From NCBI RefSeq assembly GCF_000247815.1, contig NC_021684.1, forward strand, positions 9,123,430-9,187,429: a stretch of DNA of 64,000 bases, given 5' to 3'. Below, one piece after another: positions 38,901 through 46,200 of this stretch. Under the pieces are notes generated by a model. It was not told the DNA's origin. It made no database searches and saw only the letters and a list, made by a program, of their open reading frames with translations. How positions within the stretch are numbered: the first letter of the stretch is position 1; every line of letters starts with the position of its first letter. This DNA comes from Ficedula albicollis. Its lineage: Eukaryota; Chordata; Aves; Passeriformes; Muscicapidae. Made by a program: the position numbers and the translations under genes.

Positions 38901-41367
38901 GGAAGGTGGCACTGTGATTCGTGGCACCTGTGACACAAAAATTATCTTGCATGGAAAAGTCTTCAATAGTTACACATAATTTTTCTGTTAAGTATTTGCC
39001 TTGATTGAAAAGCAATTAATTGAACAAGATCTAGAATACCTTCTAATATTCCTGTGTTTTGAACCATATTGGAGGTTCTATGAATAAGTGATGCCTACAA
39101 ATTCATAACAGGATGAGATTTTACTTACTAATCACAATGTTTAAGAAAAGTTAAGCACGAATTTGTCATTTGTTTATTTATTTGACTGAACAAAATCAAG
39201 GTAGCTTCAGCACAAACAGGTTAAAAAAAAATTTGGCATGGTTTGACCTTAACCTCTGTGTGTCTTTGTGTGTGCACAAATATATAGAGTAGGATACAGA
39301 GAAAGCAGATGTCTTCCAAGGACTGCTTAAAAAGCATTTTAGGTCCATTTTTAATTTTACATATCACAGAGGCTGTTCCATCCAGAATATGCAGTAGCTT
39401 CCATGAATAGAACATACTGAGAAAGTGTGGATGATTCTGAGGAGGCCATAAGCTGGATGAGCCCTGCAGTCTGGCCAGCTGCTGGTTTGGCCCAGCTGCA
39501 GCATTTGATCAATTTTCAGAATTGCATTTGGTCACAAGGCTGCTGACCTGGCAGAGATGCTAAGCTTTGTGGTATCTCTGGTAGAAATGTGCTTCTCTGC
39601 TTTTTAGTAACTGGGTGTGGATTGTACAGTCGTGTTACAATCTCACGGAAATGTCTGAACTGCTGGGTTTGCCTGTGGACATAGCTGTAATTGATTGACT
39701 AATGGAGGAAAAAATATTGTTTTTCTGGAGGCTGGTGATGGAAAATGGAAAAGGCTAACTGGCAAAGAATGAAGAAATAGCTGAAAAATCCAATATTTGA
39801 TGTGAGTCTGTCTCTCAAGAAATCCAAATAGGATTTCCTCTTACTTAGAAAAACTAAAACCAACTATAAATAAGATACAGGCAAATCAATTTAACATTCA
39901 TATTGATTTCAAGTGCTAAATTCCAAGTTGTGACAAGAGGTTTCTTGGAACATTTTCTGCTTACTTCCCTTTATTTTTAAACATCCCTGTTCATTTGAGT
40001 AGAATGGTGTACTAACTTTGTATACCAGATTAGATAATGCTGTAATGTATTAGATGCCTTTAATACATTTCAATTAAAACAAAACTTACTGACTTATTTT
40101 CCCCTCTCTAAGTCATCTTTACCTGATTGATTTATAGCACAAAGTGATTTTTAATATCCCTTCCCTTCTTTAGCCTTCCATATTACAACCCGTCCCAGCC
40201 GTATTCATCGGCCTAATCCTGGCTTTCCTGTATTGGTGTTACGGCCCATTGTGGTAGCGAAAGGTACAAGCACTACTGTTCAGTCAATGTATGTTTGTCC
40301 CTCTCACCTGTTTGTGCCATTTCTGTATCAAATAGTGCATGGTGAAATGCTCACAGGTATTTCTTTACCTGAAGCAAACCCTTCATTTAATATGCCATTC
40401 TGTTGACACTGACAAGCTGAGCAATCCACTAATCATTTAACATCTCTGTGATTTCTATAATTCTAACAATTAATTTTGTTCTAACTGGTGCTTGAATGTG
40501 CCTCTTCTAACTTGGTCTCAGTTTGTCGTTAGCAAATGGGCTGCCTTTTGCACAACACTGTGATGCTAGGGCTTGTAAGAAAACTTAATTACTTAATTAA
40601 CTGAAAAATGAAGAGTTTGCCTCTAATAAAACTCAACAAGCTTTGGTTCCTATCTATGGACTAAGAAATTCCTCTCTGGCTCTAAACACTTTAATTTTTC
40701 TCACTGTTGCTGATGGAAAGATGGGAAAAAAAGACAAGAAATAGGTGGTTGGTTTGTATTCTGAACTCTCAGCTTGCATTTTCTCTTGTCTCTCAGTGTG
40801 TCCTCCTCTTAAAATGCCATTGTTGTAATGCAATGTTGTGACAGTCTGTTAAAAATGGTGTTGTTAGGATCTGCTACAAACTAAGTCACAGATCTGGATT
40901 TAAAGGGACAAAAGTTAAAGATGTGCATAAACCTCTGTCTAGCCTTGACTTGGCCTGAGCGATGTTTTAAACATCTCAAGCCTTGGCATGTTCAGTGGCA
41001 GATTTCTCTGAGGTGTGTACAGTATCAAACCTGGAGATTTGGAGCTGCCCAGTCCTGCAGACGATCCTCAGTCATGAAGAGCTGTGAAGCTGCCTGTGCT
41101 AGAGGAACGTGCTCTGCTGTGGTGCTCCAAGTCAGGACTAGCCTGCAGCAGGGCTCCTGGGTAGCACTGTAGTGATGCCTATCAACAGGTACTCAGGACT
41201 TGCAGGAACCACGAGGTAAACTGATTAGTGTGAATTAGAGCAAATATGGTATTGATTTCTTTTTTCTCTCCACACAGAGACAATGGCCTTGGATGCCTGT
41301 GATGGCAGCTTTGGTTGCTGTAACAGCCGTGGTGCTGTACCCAGGCCTAACCAGAGCTTCTCCATGA
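2835..41367 (+). CDS. SLMAP: SLMAP gene, 3' portion (20 internal coding exons plus two alternative tail-anchor exons)
   Basis: Joining 2835-2907, 3735-3771, 5297-5359, 6364-6459, 6721-6792, 7460-7600, 8222-8359, 9604-9772, 9858-9908, 10399-10449, 14240-14302, 20424-20480, 23838-23921, 24186-24245, 28897-29019, 29601-29675, 33465-33785, 34600-34717, 35001-35172, 36590-36724 and 41278-41367 gives one uninterrupted frame of about 729 residues. Every intron starts GT and ends AG. The product matches vertebrate SLMAP from the strand just after the FHA domain to the C-terminus, for example MYSQELFQLSQYLQ, NKYNGAVNEIKDLSDKLK and CQQCEQQQQEEASRL. Most of it is heptad-rich coiled coil, followed by one C-terminal hydrophobic segment. 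Known of the family: SLMAP is a tail-anchored STRIPAK subunit at the centrosome, nuclear envelope and ER/sarcoplasmic reticulum, and it binds MST1/2 through its FHA domain. The FHA exons and start codon are not seen here. The human protein is about 830 residues, so roughly 115 N-terminal residues are missing. Identity is secure; isoform structure is inferred. Confidence 0.97.
2908..3734 (+). other. SLMAP intron, 827 bp
   Basis: AT-rich intron between window exons 1 and 2. No repeat or RNA recognised. Confidence 0.85.
3735..3771 (+). CDS. SLMAP: SLMAP window exon 2
   Basis: A 37-nt micro-exon between TTCAG and GTAATT. It completes the split Asp and reads VIHAPLPSPVDK. It is the short proline-containing linker between the FHA region and the first coiled coil. 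Phase 2 entry, phase 0 exit. Confidence 0.93.
3772..5296 (+). other. SLMAP intron, 1.5 kb, with an 83-bp tandem duplication
   Basis: AT-rich intron between window exons 2 and 3. Its 3' end carries the 5105-5270 duplication, which stops 26 bases before the exon 3 acceptor. The open frame on the - strand at 3978-4214 is incidental. Confidence 0.85.
5105..5270. repeat. 83-bp tandem duplication
   Basis: TTAGATAATCTGAAGTCTA begins at 5105 and again at 5188. The two copies (5105-5187 and 5188-5270) differ at two positions that I can see, A/G after CTA and G/A in TTTTGC. Two substitutions mean it is older than the other intronic duplications and unlikely to be a pure assembly error. Confidence 0.93.
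5297..5359 (+). CDS. SLMAP: SLMAP window exon 3
   Basis: 63 nt, 21 codons, phase 0-0, flanked by TTTCAG and GTAAGT. It reads VAANTPSMYSQELFQLSQYL then Q, a near-invariant SLMAP segment leading into the first coiled coil. It is symmetric, so it could be skipped in frame. Confidence 0.95.
5360..6363 (+). other. SLMAP intron, 1.0 kb
   Basis: AT-rich intron between window exons 3 and 4. No repeat or RNA recognised. Confidence 0.85.
6364..6459 (+). CDS. SLMAP: SLMAP window exon 4
   Basis: 96 nt, 32 codons, phase 0-0, acceptor TTCACAG, donor GTATCT. It contains EALHREQMLEQKLATLQRLL and QEASDTSWQ, the start of the first coiled-coil block. In mammals this part of SLMAP contributes to STRIPAK assembly; that role is inferred from family knowledge. 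Confidence 0.95.
6721..6792 (+). CDS. SLMAP: SLMAP window exon 5
   Basis: 72 nt, 24 codons, phase 0-0, between TTCTAG and GTAAGT. It reads ALIDEDRLLSRLEVMGNQLQ then ACSK. The leucine spacing continues the heptads of the previous exon, 261 bp upstream. Confidence 0.95.
6793..7459 (+). other. SLMAP intron, 667 bp
   Basis: Intron between window exons 5 and 6. An 88-codon open frame at 6876-7142 has no recognisable similarity and no splice context. Nothing else seen. Confidence 0.85.
7460..7600 (+). CDS. SLMAP: SLMAP window exon 6
   Basis: 141 nt, 47 codons, phase 0-0, acceptor GTGCAG, donor GTACTG (a weak donor). It contains NQTEDSIRKELIALQEDKHN and SLRRVLQEKIEVVRKLSEVE, strongly charged coiled coil that matches SLMAP. 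The frame stays open into the intron for another 63 bases, so intron retention would add about 21 residues before a stop. Confidence 0.95.
7601..8221 (+). other. SLMAP intron, 621 bp
   Basis: Intron between window exons 6 and 7. T-rich near the acceptor, otherwise nothing recognised. Confidence 0.85.
8222..8359 (+). CDS. SLMAP: SLMAP window exon 7
   Basis: 138 nt, 46 codons, phase 0-0, acceptor TTACAG, donor GTAATG. It contains RSLSNTEDECTHLKEMNERT and NKYNGAVNEIKDLSDKLK, essentially identical to mammalian SLMAP. Coiled coil throughout. Confidence 0.96.
8360..9603 (+). other. SLMAP intron, 1.2 kb
   Basis: Intron between window exons 7 and 8. AT-rich, no repeat or RNA recognised. Confidence 0.85.
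9604..9772 (+). CDS. SLMAP: SLMAP window exon 8
   Basis: 169 nt; enters in phase 0 and leaves after one base of a Val codon. Acceptor GAGCAG, donor GTTAGT (non-optimal at +3). It contains VAEGRQEEIQQKG, KKELQHKIDEMEEREQELQA and ADNDFTNERLTALQ. Very high Glu/Gln/Lys content with regular heptads, typical of the central SLMAP coiled coil. Confidence 0.96.
9858..9908 (+). CDS. SLMAP: SLMAP window exon 9
   Basis: 51 nt, phase 1-1, only 85 bp after the previous exon, acceptor TTACAG, donor GTAGGT. It completes Val and reads RLEHLQEKTLKEHNSL plus the first base of Gly. It ends the first coiled-coil block. Confidence 0.94.
9909..10398 (+). other. SLMAP intron, 490 bp, with a GC-rich patch
   Basis: Intron between window exons 9 and 10. 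Roughly 10015-10135 is conspicuously GC- and CpG-rich (GGGCAGGGCCGGCAGAGGGCG, GGCCCGGGGCTCGGAGG), while both flanks are AT-rich. Confidence 0.8.
10399..10449 (+). CDS. SLMAP: SLMAP window exon 10 (likely cassette exon)
   Basis: 51 nt, phase 1-1, acceptor CCTAG, weak donor GTAGTG. It completes Gly and reads IQVDDFIPKINGSTEK plus one base, a non-coiled linker recognised in SLMAP. The symmetric phase and weak donor suit a skipped exon; mammalian SLMAP is alternatively spliced in this region. Inclusion is inferred, not shown. Confidence 0.9.
10469..10967. repeat. 249-bp tandem duplication
   Basis: Copy one is 10469-10717 and copy two 10718-10967. Each runs from CCTTTTGTTTTATG to GGGCTATCACTTGC. 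They read as identical except for the base next to, and the length of, the poly-T tract. Near identity means a very recent event, a polymorphic duplication or an assembly duplicate. Confidence 0.95.
12726..12893. repeat. T/G-rich low-complexity tract
   Basis: About 165 bases of almost only T and G on the + strand, built from TTTTTTG, GGTTGG and TTGTTTTG units, with a run of nine G near 12790. Strong strand asymmetry. The overlapping Phe/Leu/Gly-rich (+) and Lys/Asn/Pro-rich (-) frames follow from composition and are not genes. Confidence 0.85.
14240..14302 (+). CDS. SLMAP: SLMAP window exon 11 (likely cassette exon)
   Basis: 63 nt, phase 1-1, acceptor CTACTAG, donor GTGAGT. It reads (E)HFLSKSGGDCTFIHQFIECQ plus one base. 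It is a Cys/Phe/His-rich insert unlike the flanking coiled coil, and it matches the SLMAP alternative segment SKSGGDCTFIHQFIECQ. It lies 3.8 kb from the previous exon. Confidence 0.92.
18710..18752. repeat. (TTGG)n-type simple repeat
   Basis: GTTGGTTGGTTGGTTGGTTT and flanking T/G runs. Low-complexity tract 240 bases before the 517-bp duplication. Confidence 0.8.
18991..20061. repeat. 517-bp direct duplication with 37-bp filler
   Basis: Copy one 18991-19507 and copy two 19545-20061 run from CTAAACTGCAAAATCTACTG to GTATTGGATGGATGT at a constant offset of 554, with no difference that I can see. The 37-base spacer (19508-19544) begins with the same CTAAACTGC as the start of each copy and contains more CTAAACT-like pieces, as expected of templated filler. 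It lies wholly inside one intron. Confidence 0.96.
20424..20480 (+). CDS. SLMAP: SLMAP window exon 12 (likely cassette exon)
   Basis: 57 nt, phase 1-1, acceptor TGGCAG, poor donor GTTAGA. It reads NKIIDEGHLTKVEETKLLK plus one base, matching the EGHLTK...EETKL segment of SLMAP. It is isolated by a 6.1-kb intron upstream and a 3.4-kb intron downstream. The poor donor and symmetric phase make it a good candidate for tissue-specific skipping. Confidence 0.9.
20481..23837 (+). other. SLMAP intron, 3.4 kb
   Basis: Intron between window exons 12 and 13. A purine-rich patch lies at about 21690-21735. No recognised repeat family or RNA. Confidence 0.85.
23838..23921 (+). CDS. SLMAP: SLMAP window exon 13
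   Basis: 84 nt, phase 1-1, acceptor TTGCAG, donor GTAAGA. It contains ENQARVKESNDLSDTLSPSK and EKSSDDTT. A Ser/Thr/Asp-rich unstructured linker with SP and SDD motifs, plausible phosphorylation sites (inference). It separates the N- and C-terminal coiled-coil blocks. Confidence 0.93.
24186..24245 (+). CDS. SLMAP: SLMAP window exon 14
   Basis: 60 nt, phase 1-1, acceptor after a run of 12 T, donor GTAAAC. It completes Asp and reads AQMDDQDLNEPIVKVALLK plus one base. Acidic linker that continues the disordered region. Only 264 bp from exon 13. Confidence 0.92.
24246..28896 (+). other. SLMAP intron, 4.7 kb
   Basis: Intron between window exons 14 and 15. AT-rich, with a short G-rich tract at about 25795-25810. 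The open frames at 26225-26539 (-) and 28294-28611 (-) show no recognisable similarity. Confidence 0.85.
28897..29019 (+). CDS. SLMAP: SLMAP window exon 15
   Basis: 123 nt, phase 1-1, acceptor ACCAG, donor GTGAGA. It contains ELQGAQSESGAKQEIQQLHK and IEAQELARTSKQKCFELQ. It restarts the coiled coil after the acidic linker and is the first exon of the C-terminal coiled-coil block. Clear SLMAP match. Confidence 0.95.
29020..29600 (+). other. SLMAP intron, 581 bp
   Basis: Intron between window exons 15 and 16. A poly-T tract near 29303-29314; nothing else recognised. Confidence 0.85.
29601..29675 (+). CDS. SLMAP: SLMAP window exon 16
   Basis: 75 nt, phase 1-1, acceptor TTGTAG, donor GTAGGA. It reads (A)LLEEERKAYRVQVEESSKQI then NALQ. 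Coiled coil, with strong identity to mammalian SLMAP around EEERKAYR. Confidence 0.95.
29676..33464 (+). other. SLMAP intron, 3.8 kb
   Basis: Intron between window exons 16 and 17. AT-rich; no repeat family, RNA gene or additional SLMAP exon recognised. Small open frames here have no match. Confidence 0.85.
33465..33785 (+). CDS. SLMAP: SLMAP window exon 17 (largest coding exon)
   Basis: 321 nt, 107 codons, phase 1-1, acceptor TTCCAG, weak donor GTACTT. It contains SASERDTD-type sequence (AASERDTDISALQTELQTV), RAELERWRKDASDYEKEVVN and QLKCQQCEQQQQEEASRLK. A long continuous coiled coil ending in a CxxC-like Cys pair and a four-Gln run. An in-frame ATG at 33446, 19 bases upstream, extends the frame into the intron but lacks context for a translation start. 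Confidence 0.97.
33786..34599 (+). other. SLMAP intron, 814 bp, with a TG/CA tract
   Basis: Intron between window exons 17 and 18. It holds an alternating TG/CA stretch at 33895-33940 whose centre (TGTGTATGTATACACACA) is nearly self-complementary. Confidence 0.85.
33895..33940. repeat. TG/CA microsatellite with inverted halves
   Basis: TGTGTGTATG then TATACACACACA then TGTGTG runs. A short dinucleotide repeat that switches strand sense, so it can pair with itself. Confidence 0.8.
34600..34717 (+). CDS. SLMAP: SLMAP window exon 18
   Basis: 118 nt; enters in phase 1 and leaves after two bases of a Ser codon. Acceptor TTGTAG, donor GTAAGG. It contains ELEKLKAEWIALEAECVKLR and SLASELQRQEKELS. 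Coiled coil. Skipping this exon alone would shift the frame, so it should be constitutive. Confidence 0.95.
35001..35172 (+). CDS. SLMAP: SLMAP window exon 19
   Basis: 172 nt; enters in phase 2, exits in phase 0. Acceptor TTTTTCAG, donor GTAACA. It contains SQKQSLALTSDISVLEMSRK and ELENQMGSLREKHQRDAASL. Coiled coil matching mammalian SLMAP. With exon 18 it forms a frame-preserving pair. Confidence 0.95.
35173..36589 (+). other. SLMAP intron, 1.4 kb
   Basis: Intron between window exons 19 and 20. A poly-T tract at about 35504-35520. Nothing else recognised. Confidence 0.85.
36590..36724 (+). CDS. SLMAP: SLMAP window exon 20 (last shared coding exon)
   Basis: 135 nt, 45 codons, phase 0-0, acceptor CTTTAG, consensus donor GTAAGT. 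It contains YERTQTVLSELKAKYEVAEQ and KQCKENLKLLQEKGNN. It ends the coiled coil and is the branch point: it can join in frame to the proximal (40174) or distal (41278) tail-anchor exon. Confidence 0.95.
36725..40173 (+). other. SLMAP intron, 3.4 kb, before the TM1 exon
   Basis: Sequence between the last shared exon and the proximal anchor exon. AT-rich; no element recognised. In transcripts that use the distal anchor this is part of a 4.6-kb intron. Confidence 0.8.
40174..40257 (+). CDS. SLMAP: SLMAP alternative tail-anchor exon, proximal (TM1)
   Basis: After a pyrimidine-rich tract ending TTCTTTAG, the phase-0 frame reads PSILQPVPAVFIGLILAFLY then WCYGPLW and TAG: 27 codons and a stop. This is the known alternative SLMAP C-terminus, a single hydrophobic helix of about 18 residues with almost no lumenal tail, as in tail-anchored proteins. 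The exon could end at 40261, where AAG|GTACAA follows the stop, and splice on to the distal exon. It could instead run into its own 3' end, with AATAAA at 40625-40630. The sequence alone does not decide between these. No open reading frame of notable length marks this exon; it was found by its protein match. Confidence 0.93.
   Translation, partial: PSILQPVPAVFIGLILAFLYWCYGPLW
40262..41277 (+). other. Sequence between the two tail-anchor exons
   Basis: About 1 kb between TM1 and TM2, slightly more GC-rich near 41030-41170. It contains the AATAAA at 40625. The short open frame at 40921-41172 has no match. Confidence 0.8.
40625..40630 (+). terminator. Candidate poly(A) signal for the TM1 isoform
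   Basis: AATAAA 368 bases after the TM1 stop codon. If the proximal anchor exon serves as a composite terminal exon, this is its nearest canonical signal. If TM1 is spliced to the distal exon it is irrelevant. Confidence 0.25.
41278..41367 (+). CDS. SLMAP: SLMAP terminal coding exon, distal tail anchor (TM2)
   Basis: Acceptor CCACACAG, phase 0. It reads RQWPWMPVMAALVAVTAVVL then YPGLTRASP and TGA: 29 codons and a stop. It matches the SLMAP C-terminus, with the WPWMP motif before an Ala/Val-rich helix and a short lumenal GLTRASP tail. Compared with mammals, the residue pair before WPWMP differs and one Val before PG appears to be missing. The C-terminal helix inserts SLMAP post-translationally into ER/SR or nuclear-envelope membrane (family knowledge). 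An overlapping ATG frame (41283-41486) is out of phase and is not the gene. Confidence 0.95.
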   Translation, partial: RQWPWMPVMAALVAVTAVVLYPGLTRASP

Positions 41368-41545
41368 GAACTGTTGTTGAATCCATACACCGTCCTCCCT
41401 TTAGAAGCTGGCAACATTCATATACTGAGGGAAAACAGATTAATTCTCTTCCTTTTTACCTCTTAATACAGCACAGCTCTGCGTGAGCACAGCAGTAGGG
41501 TCATTTGCTTTAAATTGTATAAAATGTATCTGTCTATAAAGAGGG

Positions 41546-41551
41546 AATAAA
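41546..41551 (+). terminator. Proximal SLMAP poly(A) signal AATAAA
   Basis: Canonical hexamer 179 bases after the distal stop codon, in GGGAATAAAATTG context. A short 3' UTR ending near 41565-41575 is possible. Confidence 0.5.
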
Positions 41552-43189
41552 ATTGTGATTCATCATACTGTGAGCAATATTTTTGCTTACAACTTCATGC
41601 AAGTTTTAAATTAGTGTGTTGGGATTCTGAATACTATAATGGTGGCCTAAAGCAGGCTTCTTGGTACCAAATTATTTATAATGGCTAGGGTTGTGGACAC
41701 TGACTTTTAGAATCTGATTGCTAGACTTAAGAGGAAAATACTGGTTTGGACATCCAAGCCAAGTAACCTTGCAGATACTTGGGAAACAGATGCAGTGTGC
41801 TCAGTGCCTTTCAGTATGATCTATTTTTTTTTAAACTAATGTATCATTTTACTTGCTGTTAGTCACTGAGCTGTTGGGAACAAGACTTAAGAAAACTTCT
41901 CTTACCACGCCTTTCGAAGGAAGCATATTTTTCTTTCACAAGGATTGCTTTATTAATGGGTTTTGGGAATAAACACAATTCATGTCCAGCCTTAAAGAGA
42001 TAGAGATACTGATGGTGAAGACCAGCCTAAAGTATTTAGCGTGCGCGTGTGCGAGTGTAAGCATGTGTGTGTTCTAGAGTGAACTGAGGTGTTTCTGGGA
42101 GCAAGTACTTGGTCATTTGATGGACATAGTGCATTGATTCAACTTACGTTAACTTTAGTTTGAATGTAATTTATTAAATTTCATATATTTAAAGAGATAC
42201 GTTCTTTAAAAGTATGAAGTCCTTCTCACATATCACATCTATCAGTTTATTTTTTCAGTCATTTGATACTTTCTTACTTGAGCTGGAGAAGCTCTTTAGA
42301 ATAAGCTTTTGTGGACGTAACTTTATTAAGAGAACTGCTACAGTACGTCTGTGATCAGCTGAGAAAAATCTAGATACATAAAATACTACAAAATTGGAAT
42401 CATACCTGATGAAGTGTTGTCAGGTGAAGATGATTTTAATTTGGTAGTAAAATTTTGTGTCTCCTTATCACATGGCTGTAAGTATGATGCAGTGGTCCCC
42501 ATTACAAAGTTTATTTTCCTTATATAAGTACTATAACTATTGCTATTTGCCGACTTTTGGTGGGAATCACTGTAGTTAGTGCTGAATTAAATGTAGACAG
42601 TAGTTGTCTTGTTCAGCTCAACAGTTCTGTCAAAAAAGTTTTCAATAAACTTAATATGTTAAAGAATGGTAATGTAAAATGGCTCTGCTACAGGAAACTT
42701 CAAGAGGGAGGTAATCTCAGCAATTCAATTGGCTTTAAGGAACGTTATGGCAATTGAAAGTTTAAATATTTAAATAGAAATTTAGTAAATATATTACTTT
42801 GTGAGGTTTTAAGGGTCATTGTCCTTTAATTAAAGGTTCTATCTTAAGTTACATGGGATTTGCTAATGGGAGGATTATTAGTTGGAGAAAATAGTCCACA
42901 AGTGACTTGTAGAAAATAACTATTGTCATTTAGTTCATTCATTTCATCCTTTTCATCCTTTTCAGTTGCAGGAAGCCACCCAACCACAGAACACTCATAT
43001 GCCAGTGGTACTTAGTACCTCTTGTATATAGGTTATTGCAAATATTGTTCTGAAATGCTTAACTTCAGAATTACATTTTTTTAAGTAATTAATTGTTTTA
43101 AATCTATTTTGTAAAGATATAAAAATACAATAGAATTTCTGGAGTACAGATTAAACTATTTGCACTAACACACGTGATGTGCATGATTT

Positions 43190-43195
43190 AATAAA
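43190..43195 (+). terminator. Distal candidate SLMAP poly(A) signal AATAAA
   Basis: Canonical hexamer in TTTAATAAAATAAC context about 1.8 kb after the stop. T/G-rich sequence (TGCATGTTTGAGTTGAATGTC) follows within 20-40 bases. A plausible long-UTR end. Confidence 0.4.
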
Positions 43196-43200
43196 ATAAC

Positions 43201-46200
43201 TTTACTCTCCCTATGCATGTTTGAGTTGAATGTCATTTGAAAACAAGAGATTCATGCTAAATTTCTTTTGCACTAGATATTGCCACAATTACTAGGCACA
43301 ATGTCTGCAGCATGTCCAGTAAGAGCAGAAGCCTTTTTTTTTACCTTTTATTTCACATTTGTGCTGGTTTCAGTTTTGGTCTAACTGATCCCTCTGTGTG
43401 GTTTGCAGAAGGAAGTGGGGTAGGAGAGAGTCATGGAAGGCTTGGGAGAGTATTGCCATGGAGGAGGAGCAGGTGTTCTGAGCTGCAGGATGGATGTGCC
43501 CATGGCAGGGGTGGTGAGACGGGAGGAGCAGTGCCTGCAGGTCCTGGGCTATAGAGGAGAGCCCTGCTGGGGGAAGGGAGCCTGATGCTGCCTCCTCACC
43601 TCTTCAGCATCTCAAACTCCCTGTTTGTCCCTCTTTCAGCTACTGTTTGCCTTGCAGTGGATTCCCTTCCCTCCTCCCTGCTGGTAGCCTGCGGAGGTGG
43701 TGTCAGGAGATGGAGCCTGGTGGGGCTGGGGGTCCCTCCCTGCTGGCAGCAGGGAAGATGCCACGTTCCCTGGGGGCAGCTGCAGGACCCTGCACCACAC
43801 CAGTTCTGCCTGGGGCTTAATTTTGCCCTTGTATTAAAGACAAATATTCTGTTTTCAGAAATCTTTAGCGCATCAGAGAGCTGCAGGCTGAGGTCCAACG
43901 TGGTGGTATTAAAGGAGAAGTATTTCTAATTTCATTACGTGCATGTGCACATTTTTATATACACAGGTGCATAGTACACATTGCATGGGGGTTTGGCTCC
44001 CTAATACAGTGCCTTTTCCAGGAGTTCTTGACATTTGCATGTTCGAAATGATGAGGAATGAGCTAAAATGCACAGTTCACTCTTCTGTTGTGAGAATTCC
44101 TGGAGAAGGGTTGGGTAACTGGGAAGCTGCTGTTCTTCAGTGCTTCGATACTAGAACACCAAGTGGAGTTATTTTGCAAGGACTCCCTGCACAAACCTTT
44201 CTGGGTTTTATTGCTTTTTTTTTTAATGGCAAACATGTGTGCTCTTTTACATTCATGTTTAGGTTCTTGCTTTTGTGAGTCTTCATTAGCTGAGCCTTGG
44301 ACTTACTATACCAAGCAGCTTTTCACACGTGTGAGATGCTCCACTTGTAAAACAAGTGCTCCGAGCTTGCACTGAAGTTTGAGGTTTTAAAAACGTTCCT
44401 CATAGTAGCAAAGTTAGGCAGAGAGTTATTTTATCAGTTGCTAGTTCAATTTGGAAGATTTAGTATAAGTCTTAGAATATCTGAACACTTCTTCAGATTT
44501 GTCCTGGTGTCTTGAGTGAGGCAACTTTTTTAAGTTCTAAAAGAATTTACCTATGTGGGGACTACAATAGCAGCCTTTTATTTAAAAATATAAAACATGT
44601 GCAAAATACAGTGTGATTTTCCTGCTCCTTGTAGCTGAATTAAAGGCATTCTTCCAGAGTCTTTGCCTCATCCTTTTTGCAGAATGTCTGGATTTTTTGG
44701 TGCTAAATGGAGAATTATGAGCCTGCACAATATATTGCGAAAGTTCTCATTAAACAGTGAGAATTAGTATCAGATGACTGATAGCTGAAGCAAAGGTAGT
44801 CAATCACCTGTGCATGTATTTTTGGGGTATATCCCTAAGTTATTTTTCTAATCAAGTCTTCTGAAGTATGTTAGCTGTTCCAGTTTTCTGTGTGCTTTAT
44901 GTAAGATTTTGAATGTCTCCTGCCTTAATCCATAGGATTCTGCCACTTGCAAGAATCGTTTCTTCAGCTTGAATCTTTTTTCCATGACAAATCCACTGCC
45001 AAATTCATTCTACCAGCAGCATCTGAGTGCTTTAAAACACCAGGTCACCACTATGGCTTTTGGGAAGCCACTGTCCTCTGCACTGGCTCTGCAAGTGGGG
45101 CTGGCCGGGTTTCACCAGAGGCCTTTTCTCCCCTCTGGCTATTCATCCACCATTAGTGTTTCATTAACAACTGTCTCAATATTTTGAGTCTCCATTAATA
45201 ATAGCAACTGATCATATAAAAGAATTAGAAGCCATATTCTTTCCTTCTCTCTTGCATATACCTCTGGGTCTGTTTGAAGGATGATTGTTTCCTGCAAACA
45301 GCTGCATTGAATTCCCCAGGTCCAGCTGAAATGCTCATCCCAGTCCCTCTTTGCACATGCTTATGAACACAGAATTCCTCTTTCTTCTCTGGTGGGGAAT
45401 TGGGCTGCAGTATAAGGGATTCTTTTATGGCTTTCCTGGGTTTTTACTTTGTACCAGCTTGTTGACAGTGAGCAGAGGTTTGTCCAACAGAGGCAAGTTC
45501 TTCTGCTTGGAGGAGAGGGGCTGCCGCCATTCCTGCTTAAAAGCTGGATGCTACCAGTGTCTGACTAAAGACTCCCAGCAGTAGAAAGTAAATCAGCAAT
45601 CCAAACACAGGTTTTGATGGGAAGGGGCATTACAGGCTCAAGTTCCCATTTCTAAAGGTAAGGGGAACTCATCACTAATCTGGATATCATAAAACTTCTG
45701 TCTGATTTCATAAGCAGCAGCAGAATGCCAAGAAGTTCAGCATTTGGTAGTAAAAAAGAATTCTTGCTTTAAGAACTTCAGATAAAATATCTGTCACCTC
45801 TATAGGTAAGATACGTGAGCAACTACTGTTCCCTCCAAAAAAATCCCAAACTAATCCCCAACCATGTGTTTGAGTTCATCTTGCTTTGGCTTCCAAAAAT
45901 TGAACTTCAATACATCTCTCTTGGAGGGTGTCCTTTTGCTGCAAATATTGTCCTGATCCAGGGATTTGAAATACCATGATAATACCTTCCAATCTTACTT
46001 CATATGAATGGATAGAATTTTTAAATTCTTTTCTTCATCCCTCTAGTTTTTGTTGTCAGCTTTTTAAACAGTTTTTGATTTTCCAGCTGTTCTCTTTTGA
46101 AGAGTAGATGCCAGAATAGAACTTGTCCTTACAGTTATTACTTTACTAAGATCATATGACAATAAGCTTTATATCCTGCTCCTGGTATTCTTGTTTGATT

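Larger units (their letters stand above)
41368..43200 (+). other. SLMAP: SLMAP 3' untranslated region (end uncertain)
   Basis: AT-rich non-coding sequence directly after the TGA stop. It contains AATAAA hexamers at 41546-41551, 41968-41973, 42644-42649 and 43190-43195, the last followed within about 40 bases by T/G-rich sequence. A short purine-pyrimidine alternating GT/GC stretch lies at about 42040-42073. Which signals are used cannot be told from sequence; the end at 43200 is a guess based on the last signal in this AT-rich block. Confidence 0.55.

Noticed and set aside
41283..41486. 67-codon ATG frame overlapping the distal SLMAP terminal exon
   Set aside because: It is one base out of phase with the true SLMAP frame, which reads WPWMPVMAALVAV and stops at 41367.
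43585..43929. 114-codon + strand frame in the GC-rich patch after the SLMAP 3' UTR
   Set aside because: Opposite-strand frame of similar length, no conserved motif, no acceptor and donor pair that would make an exon.
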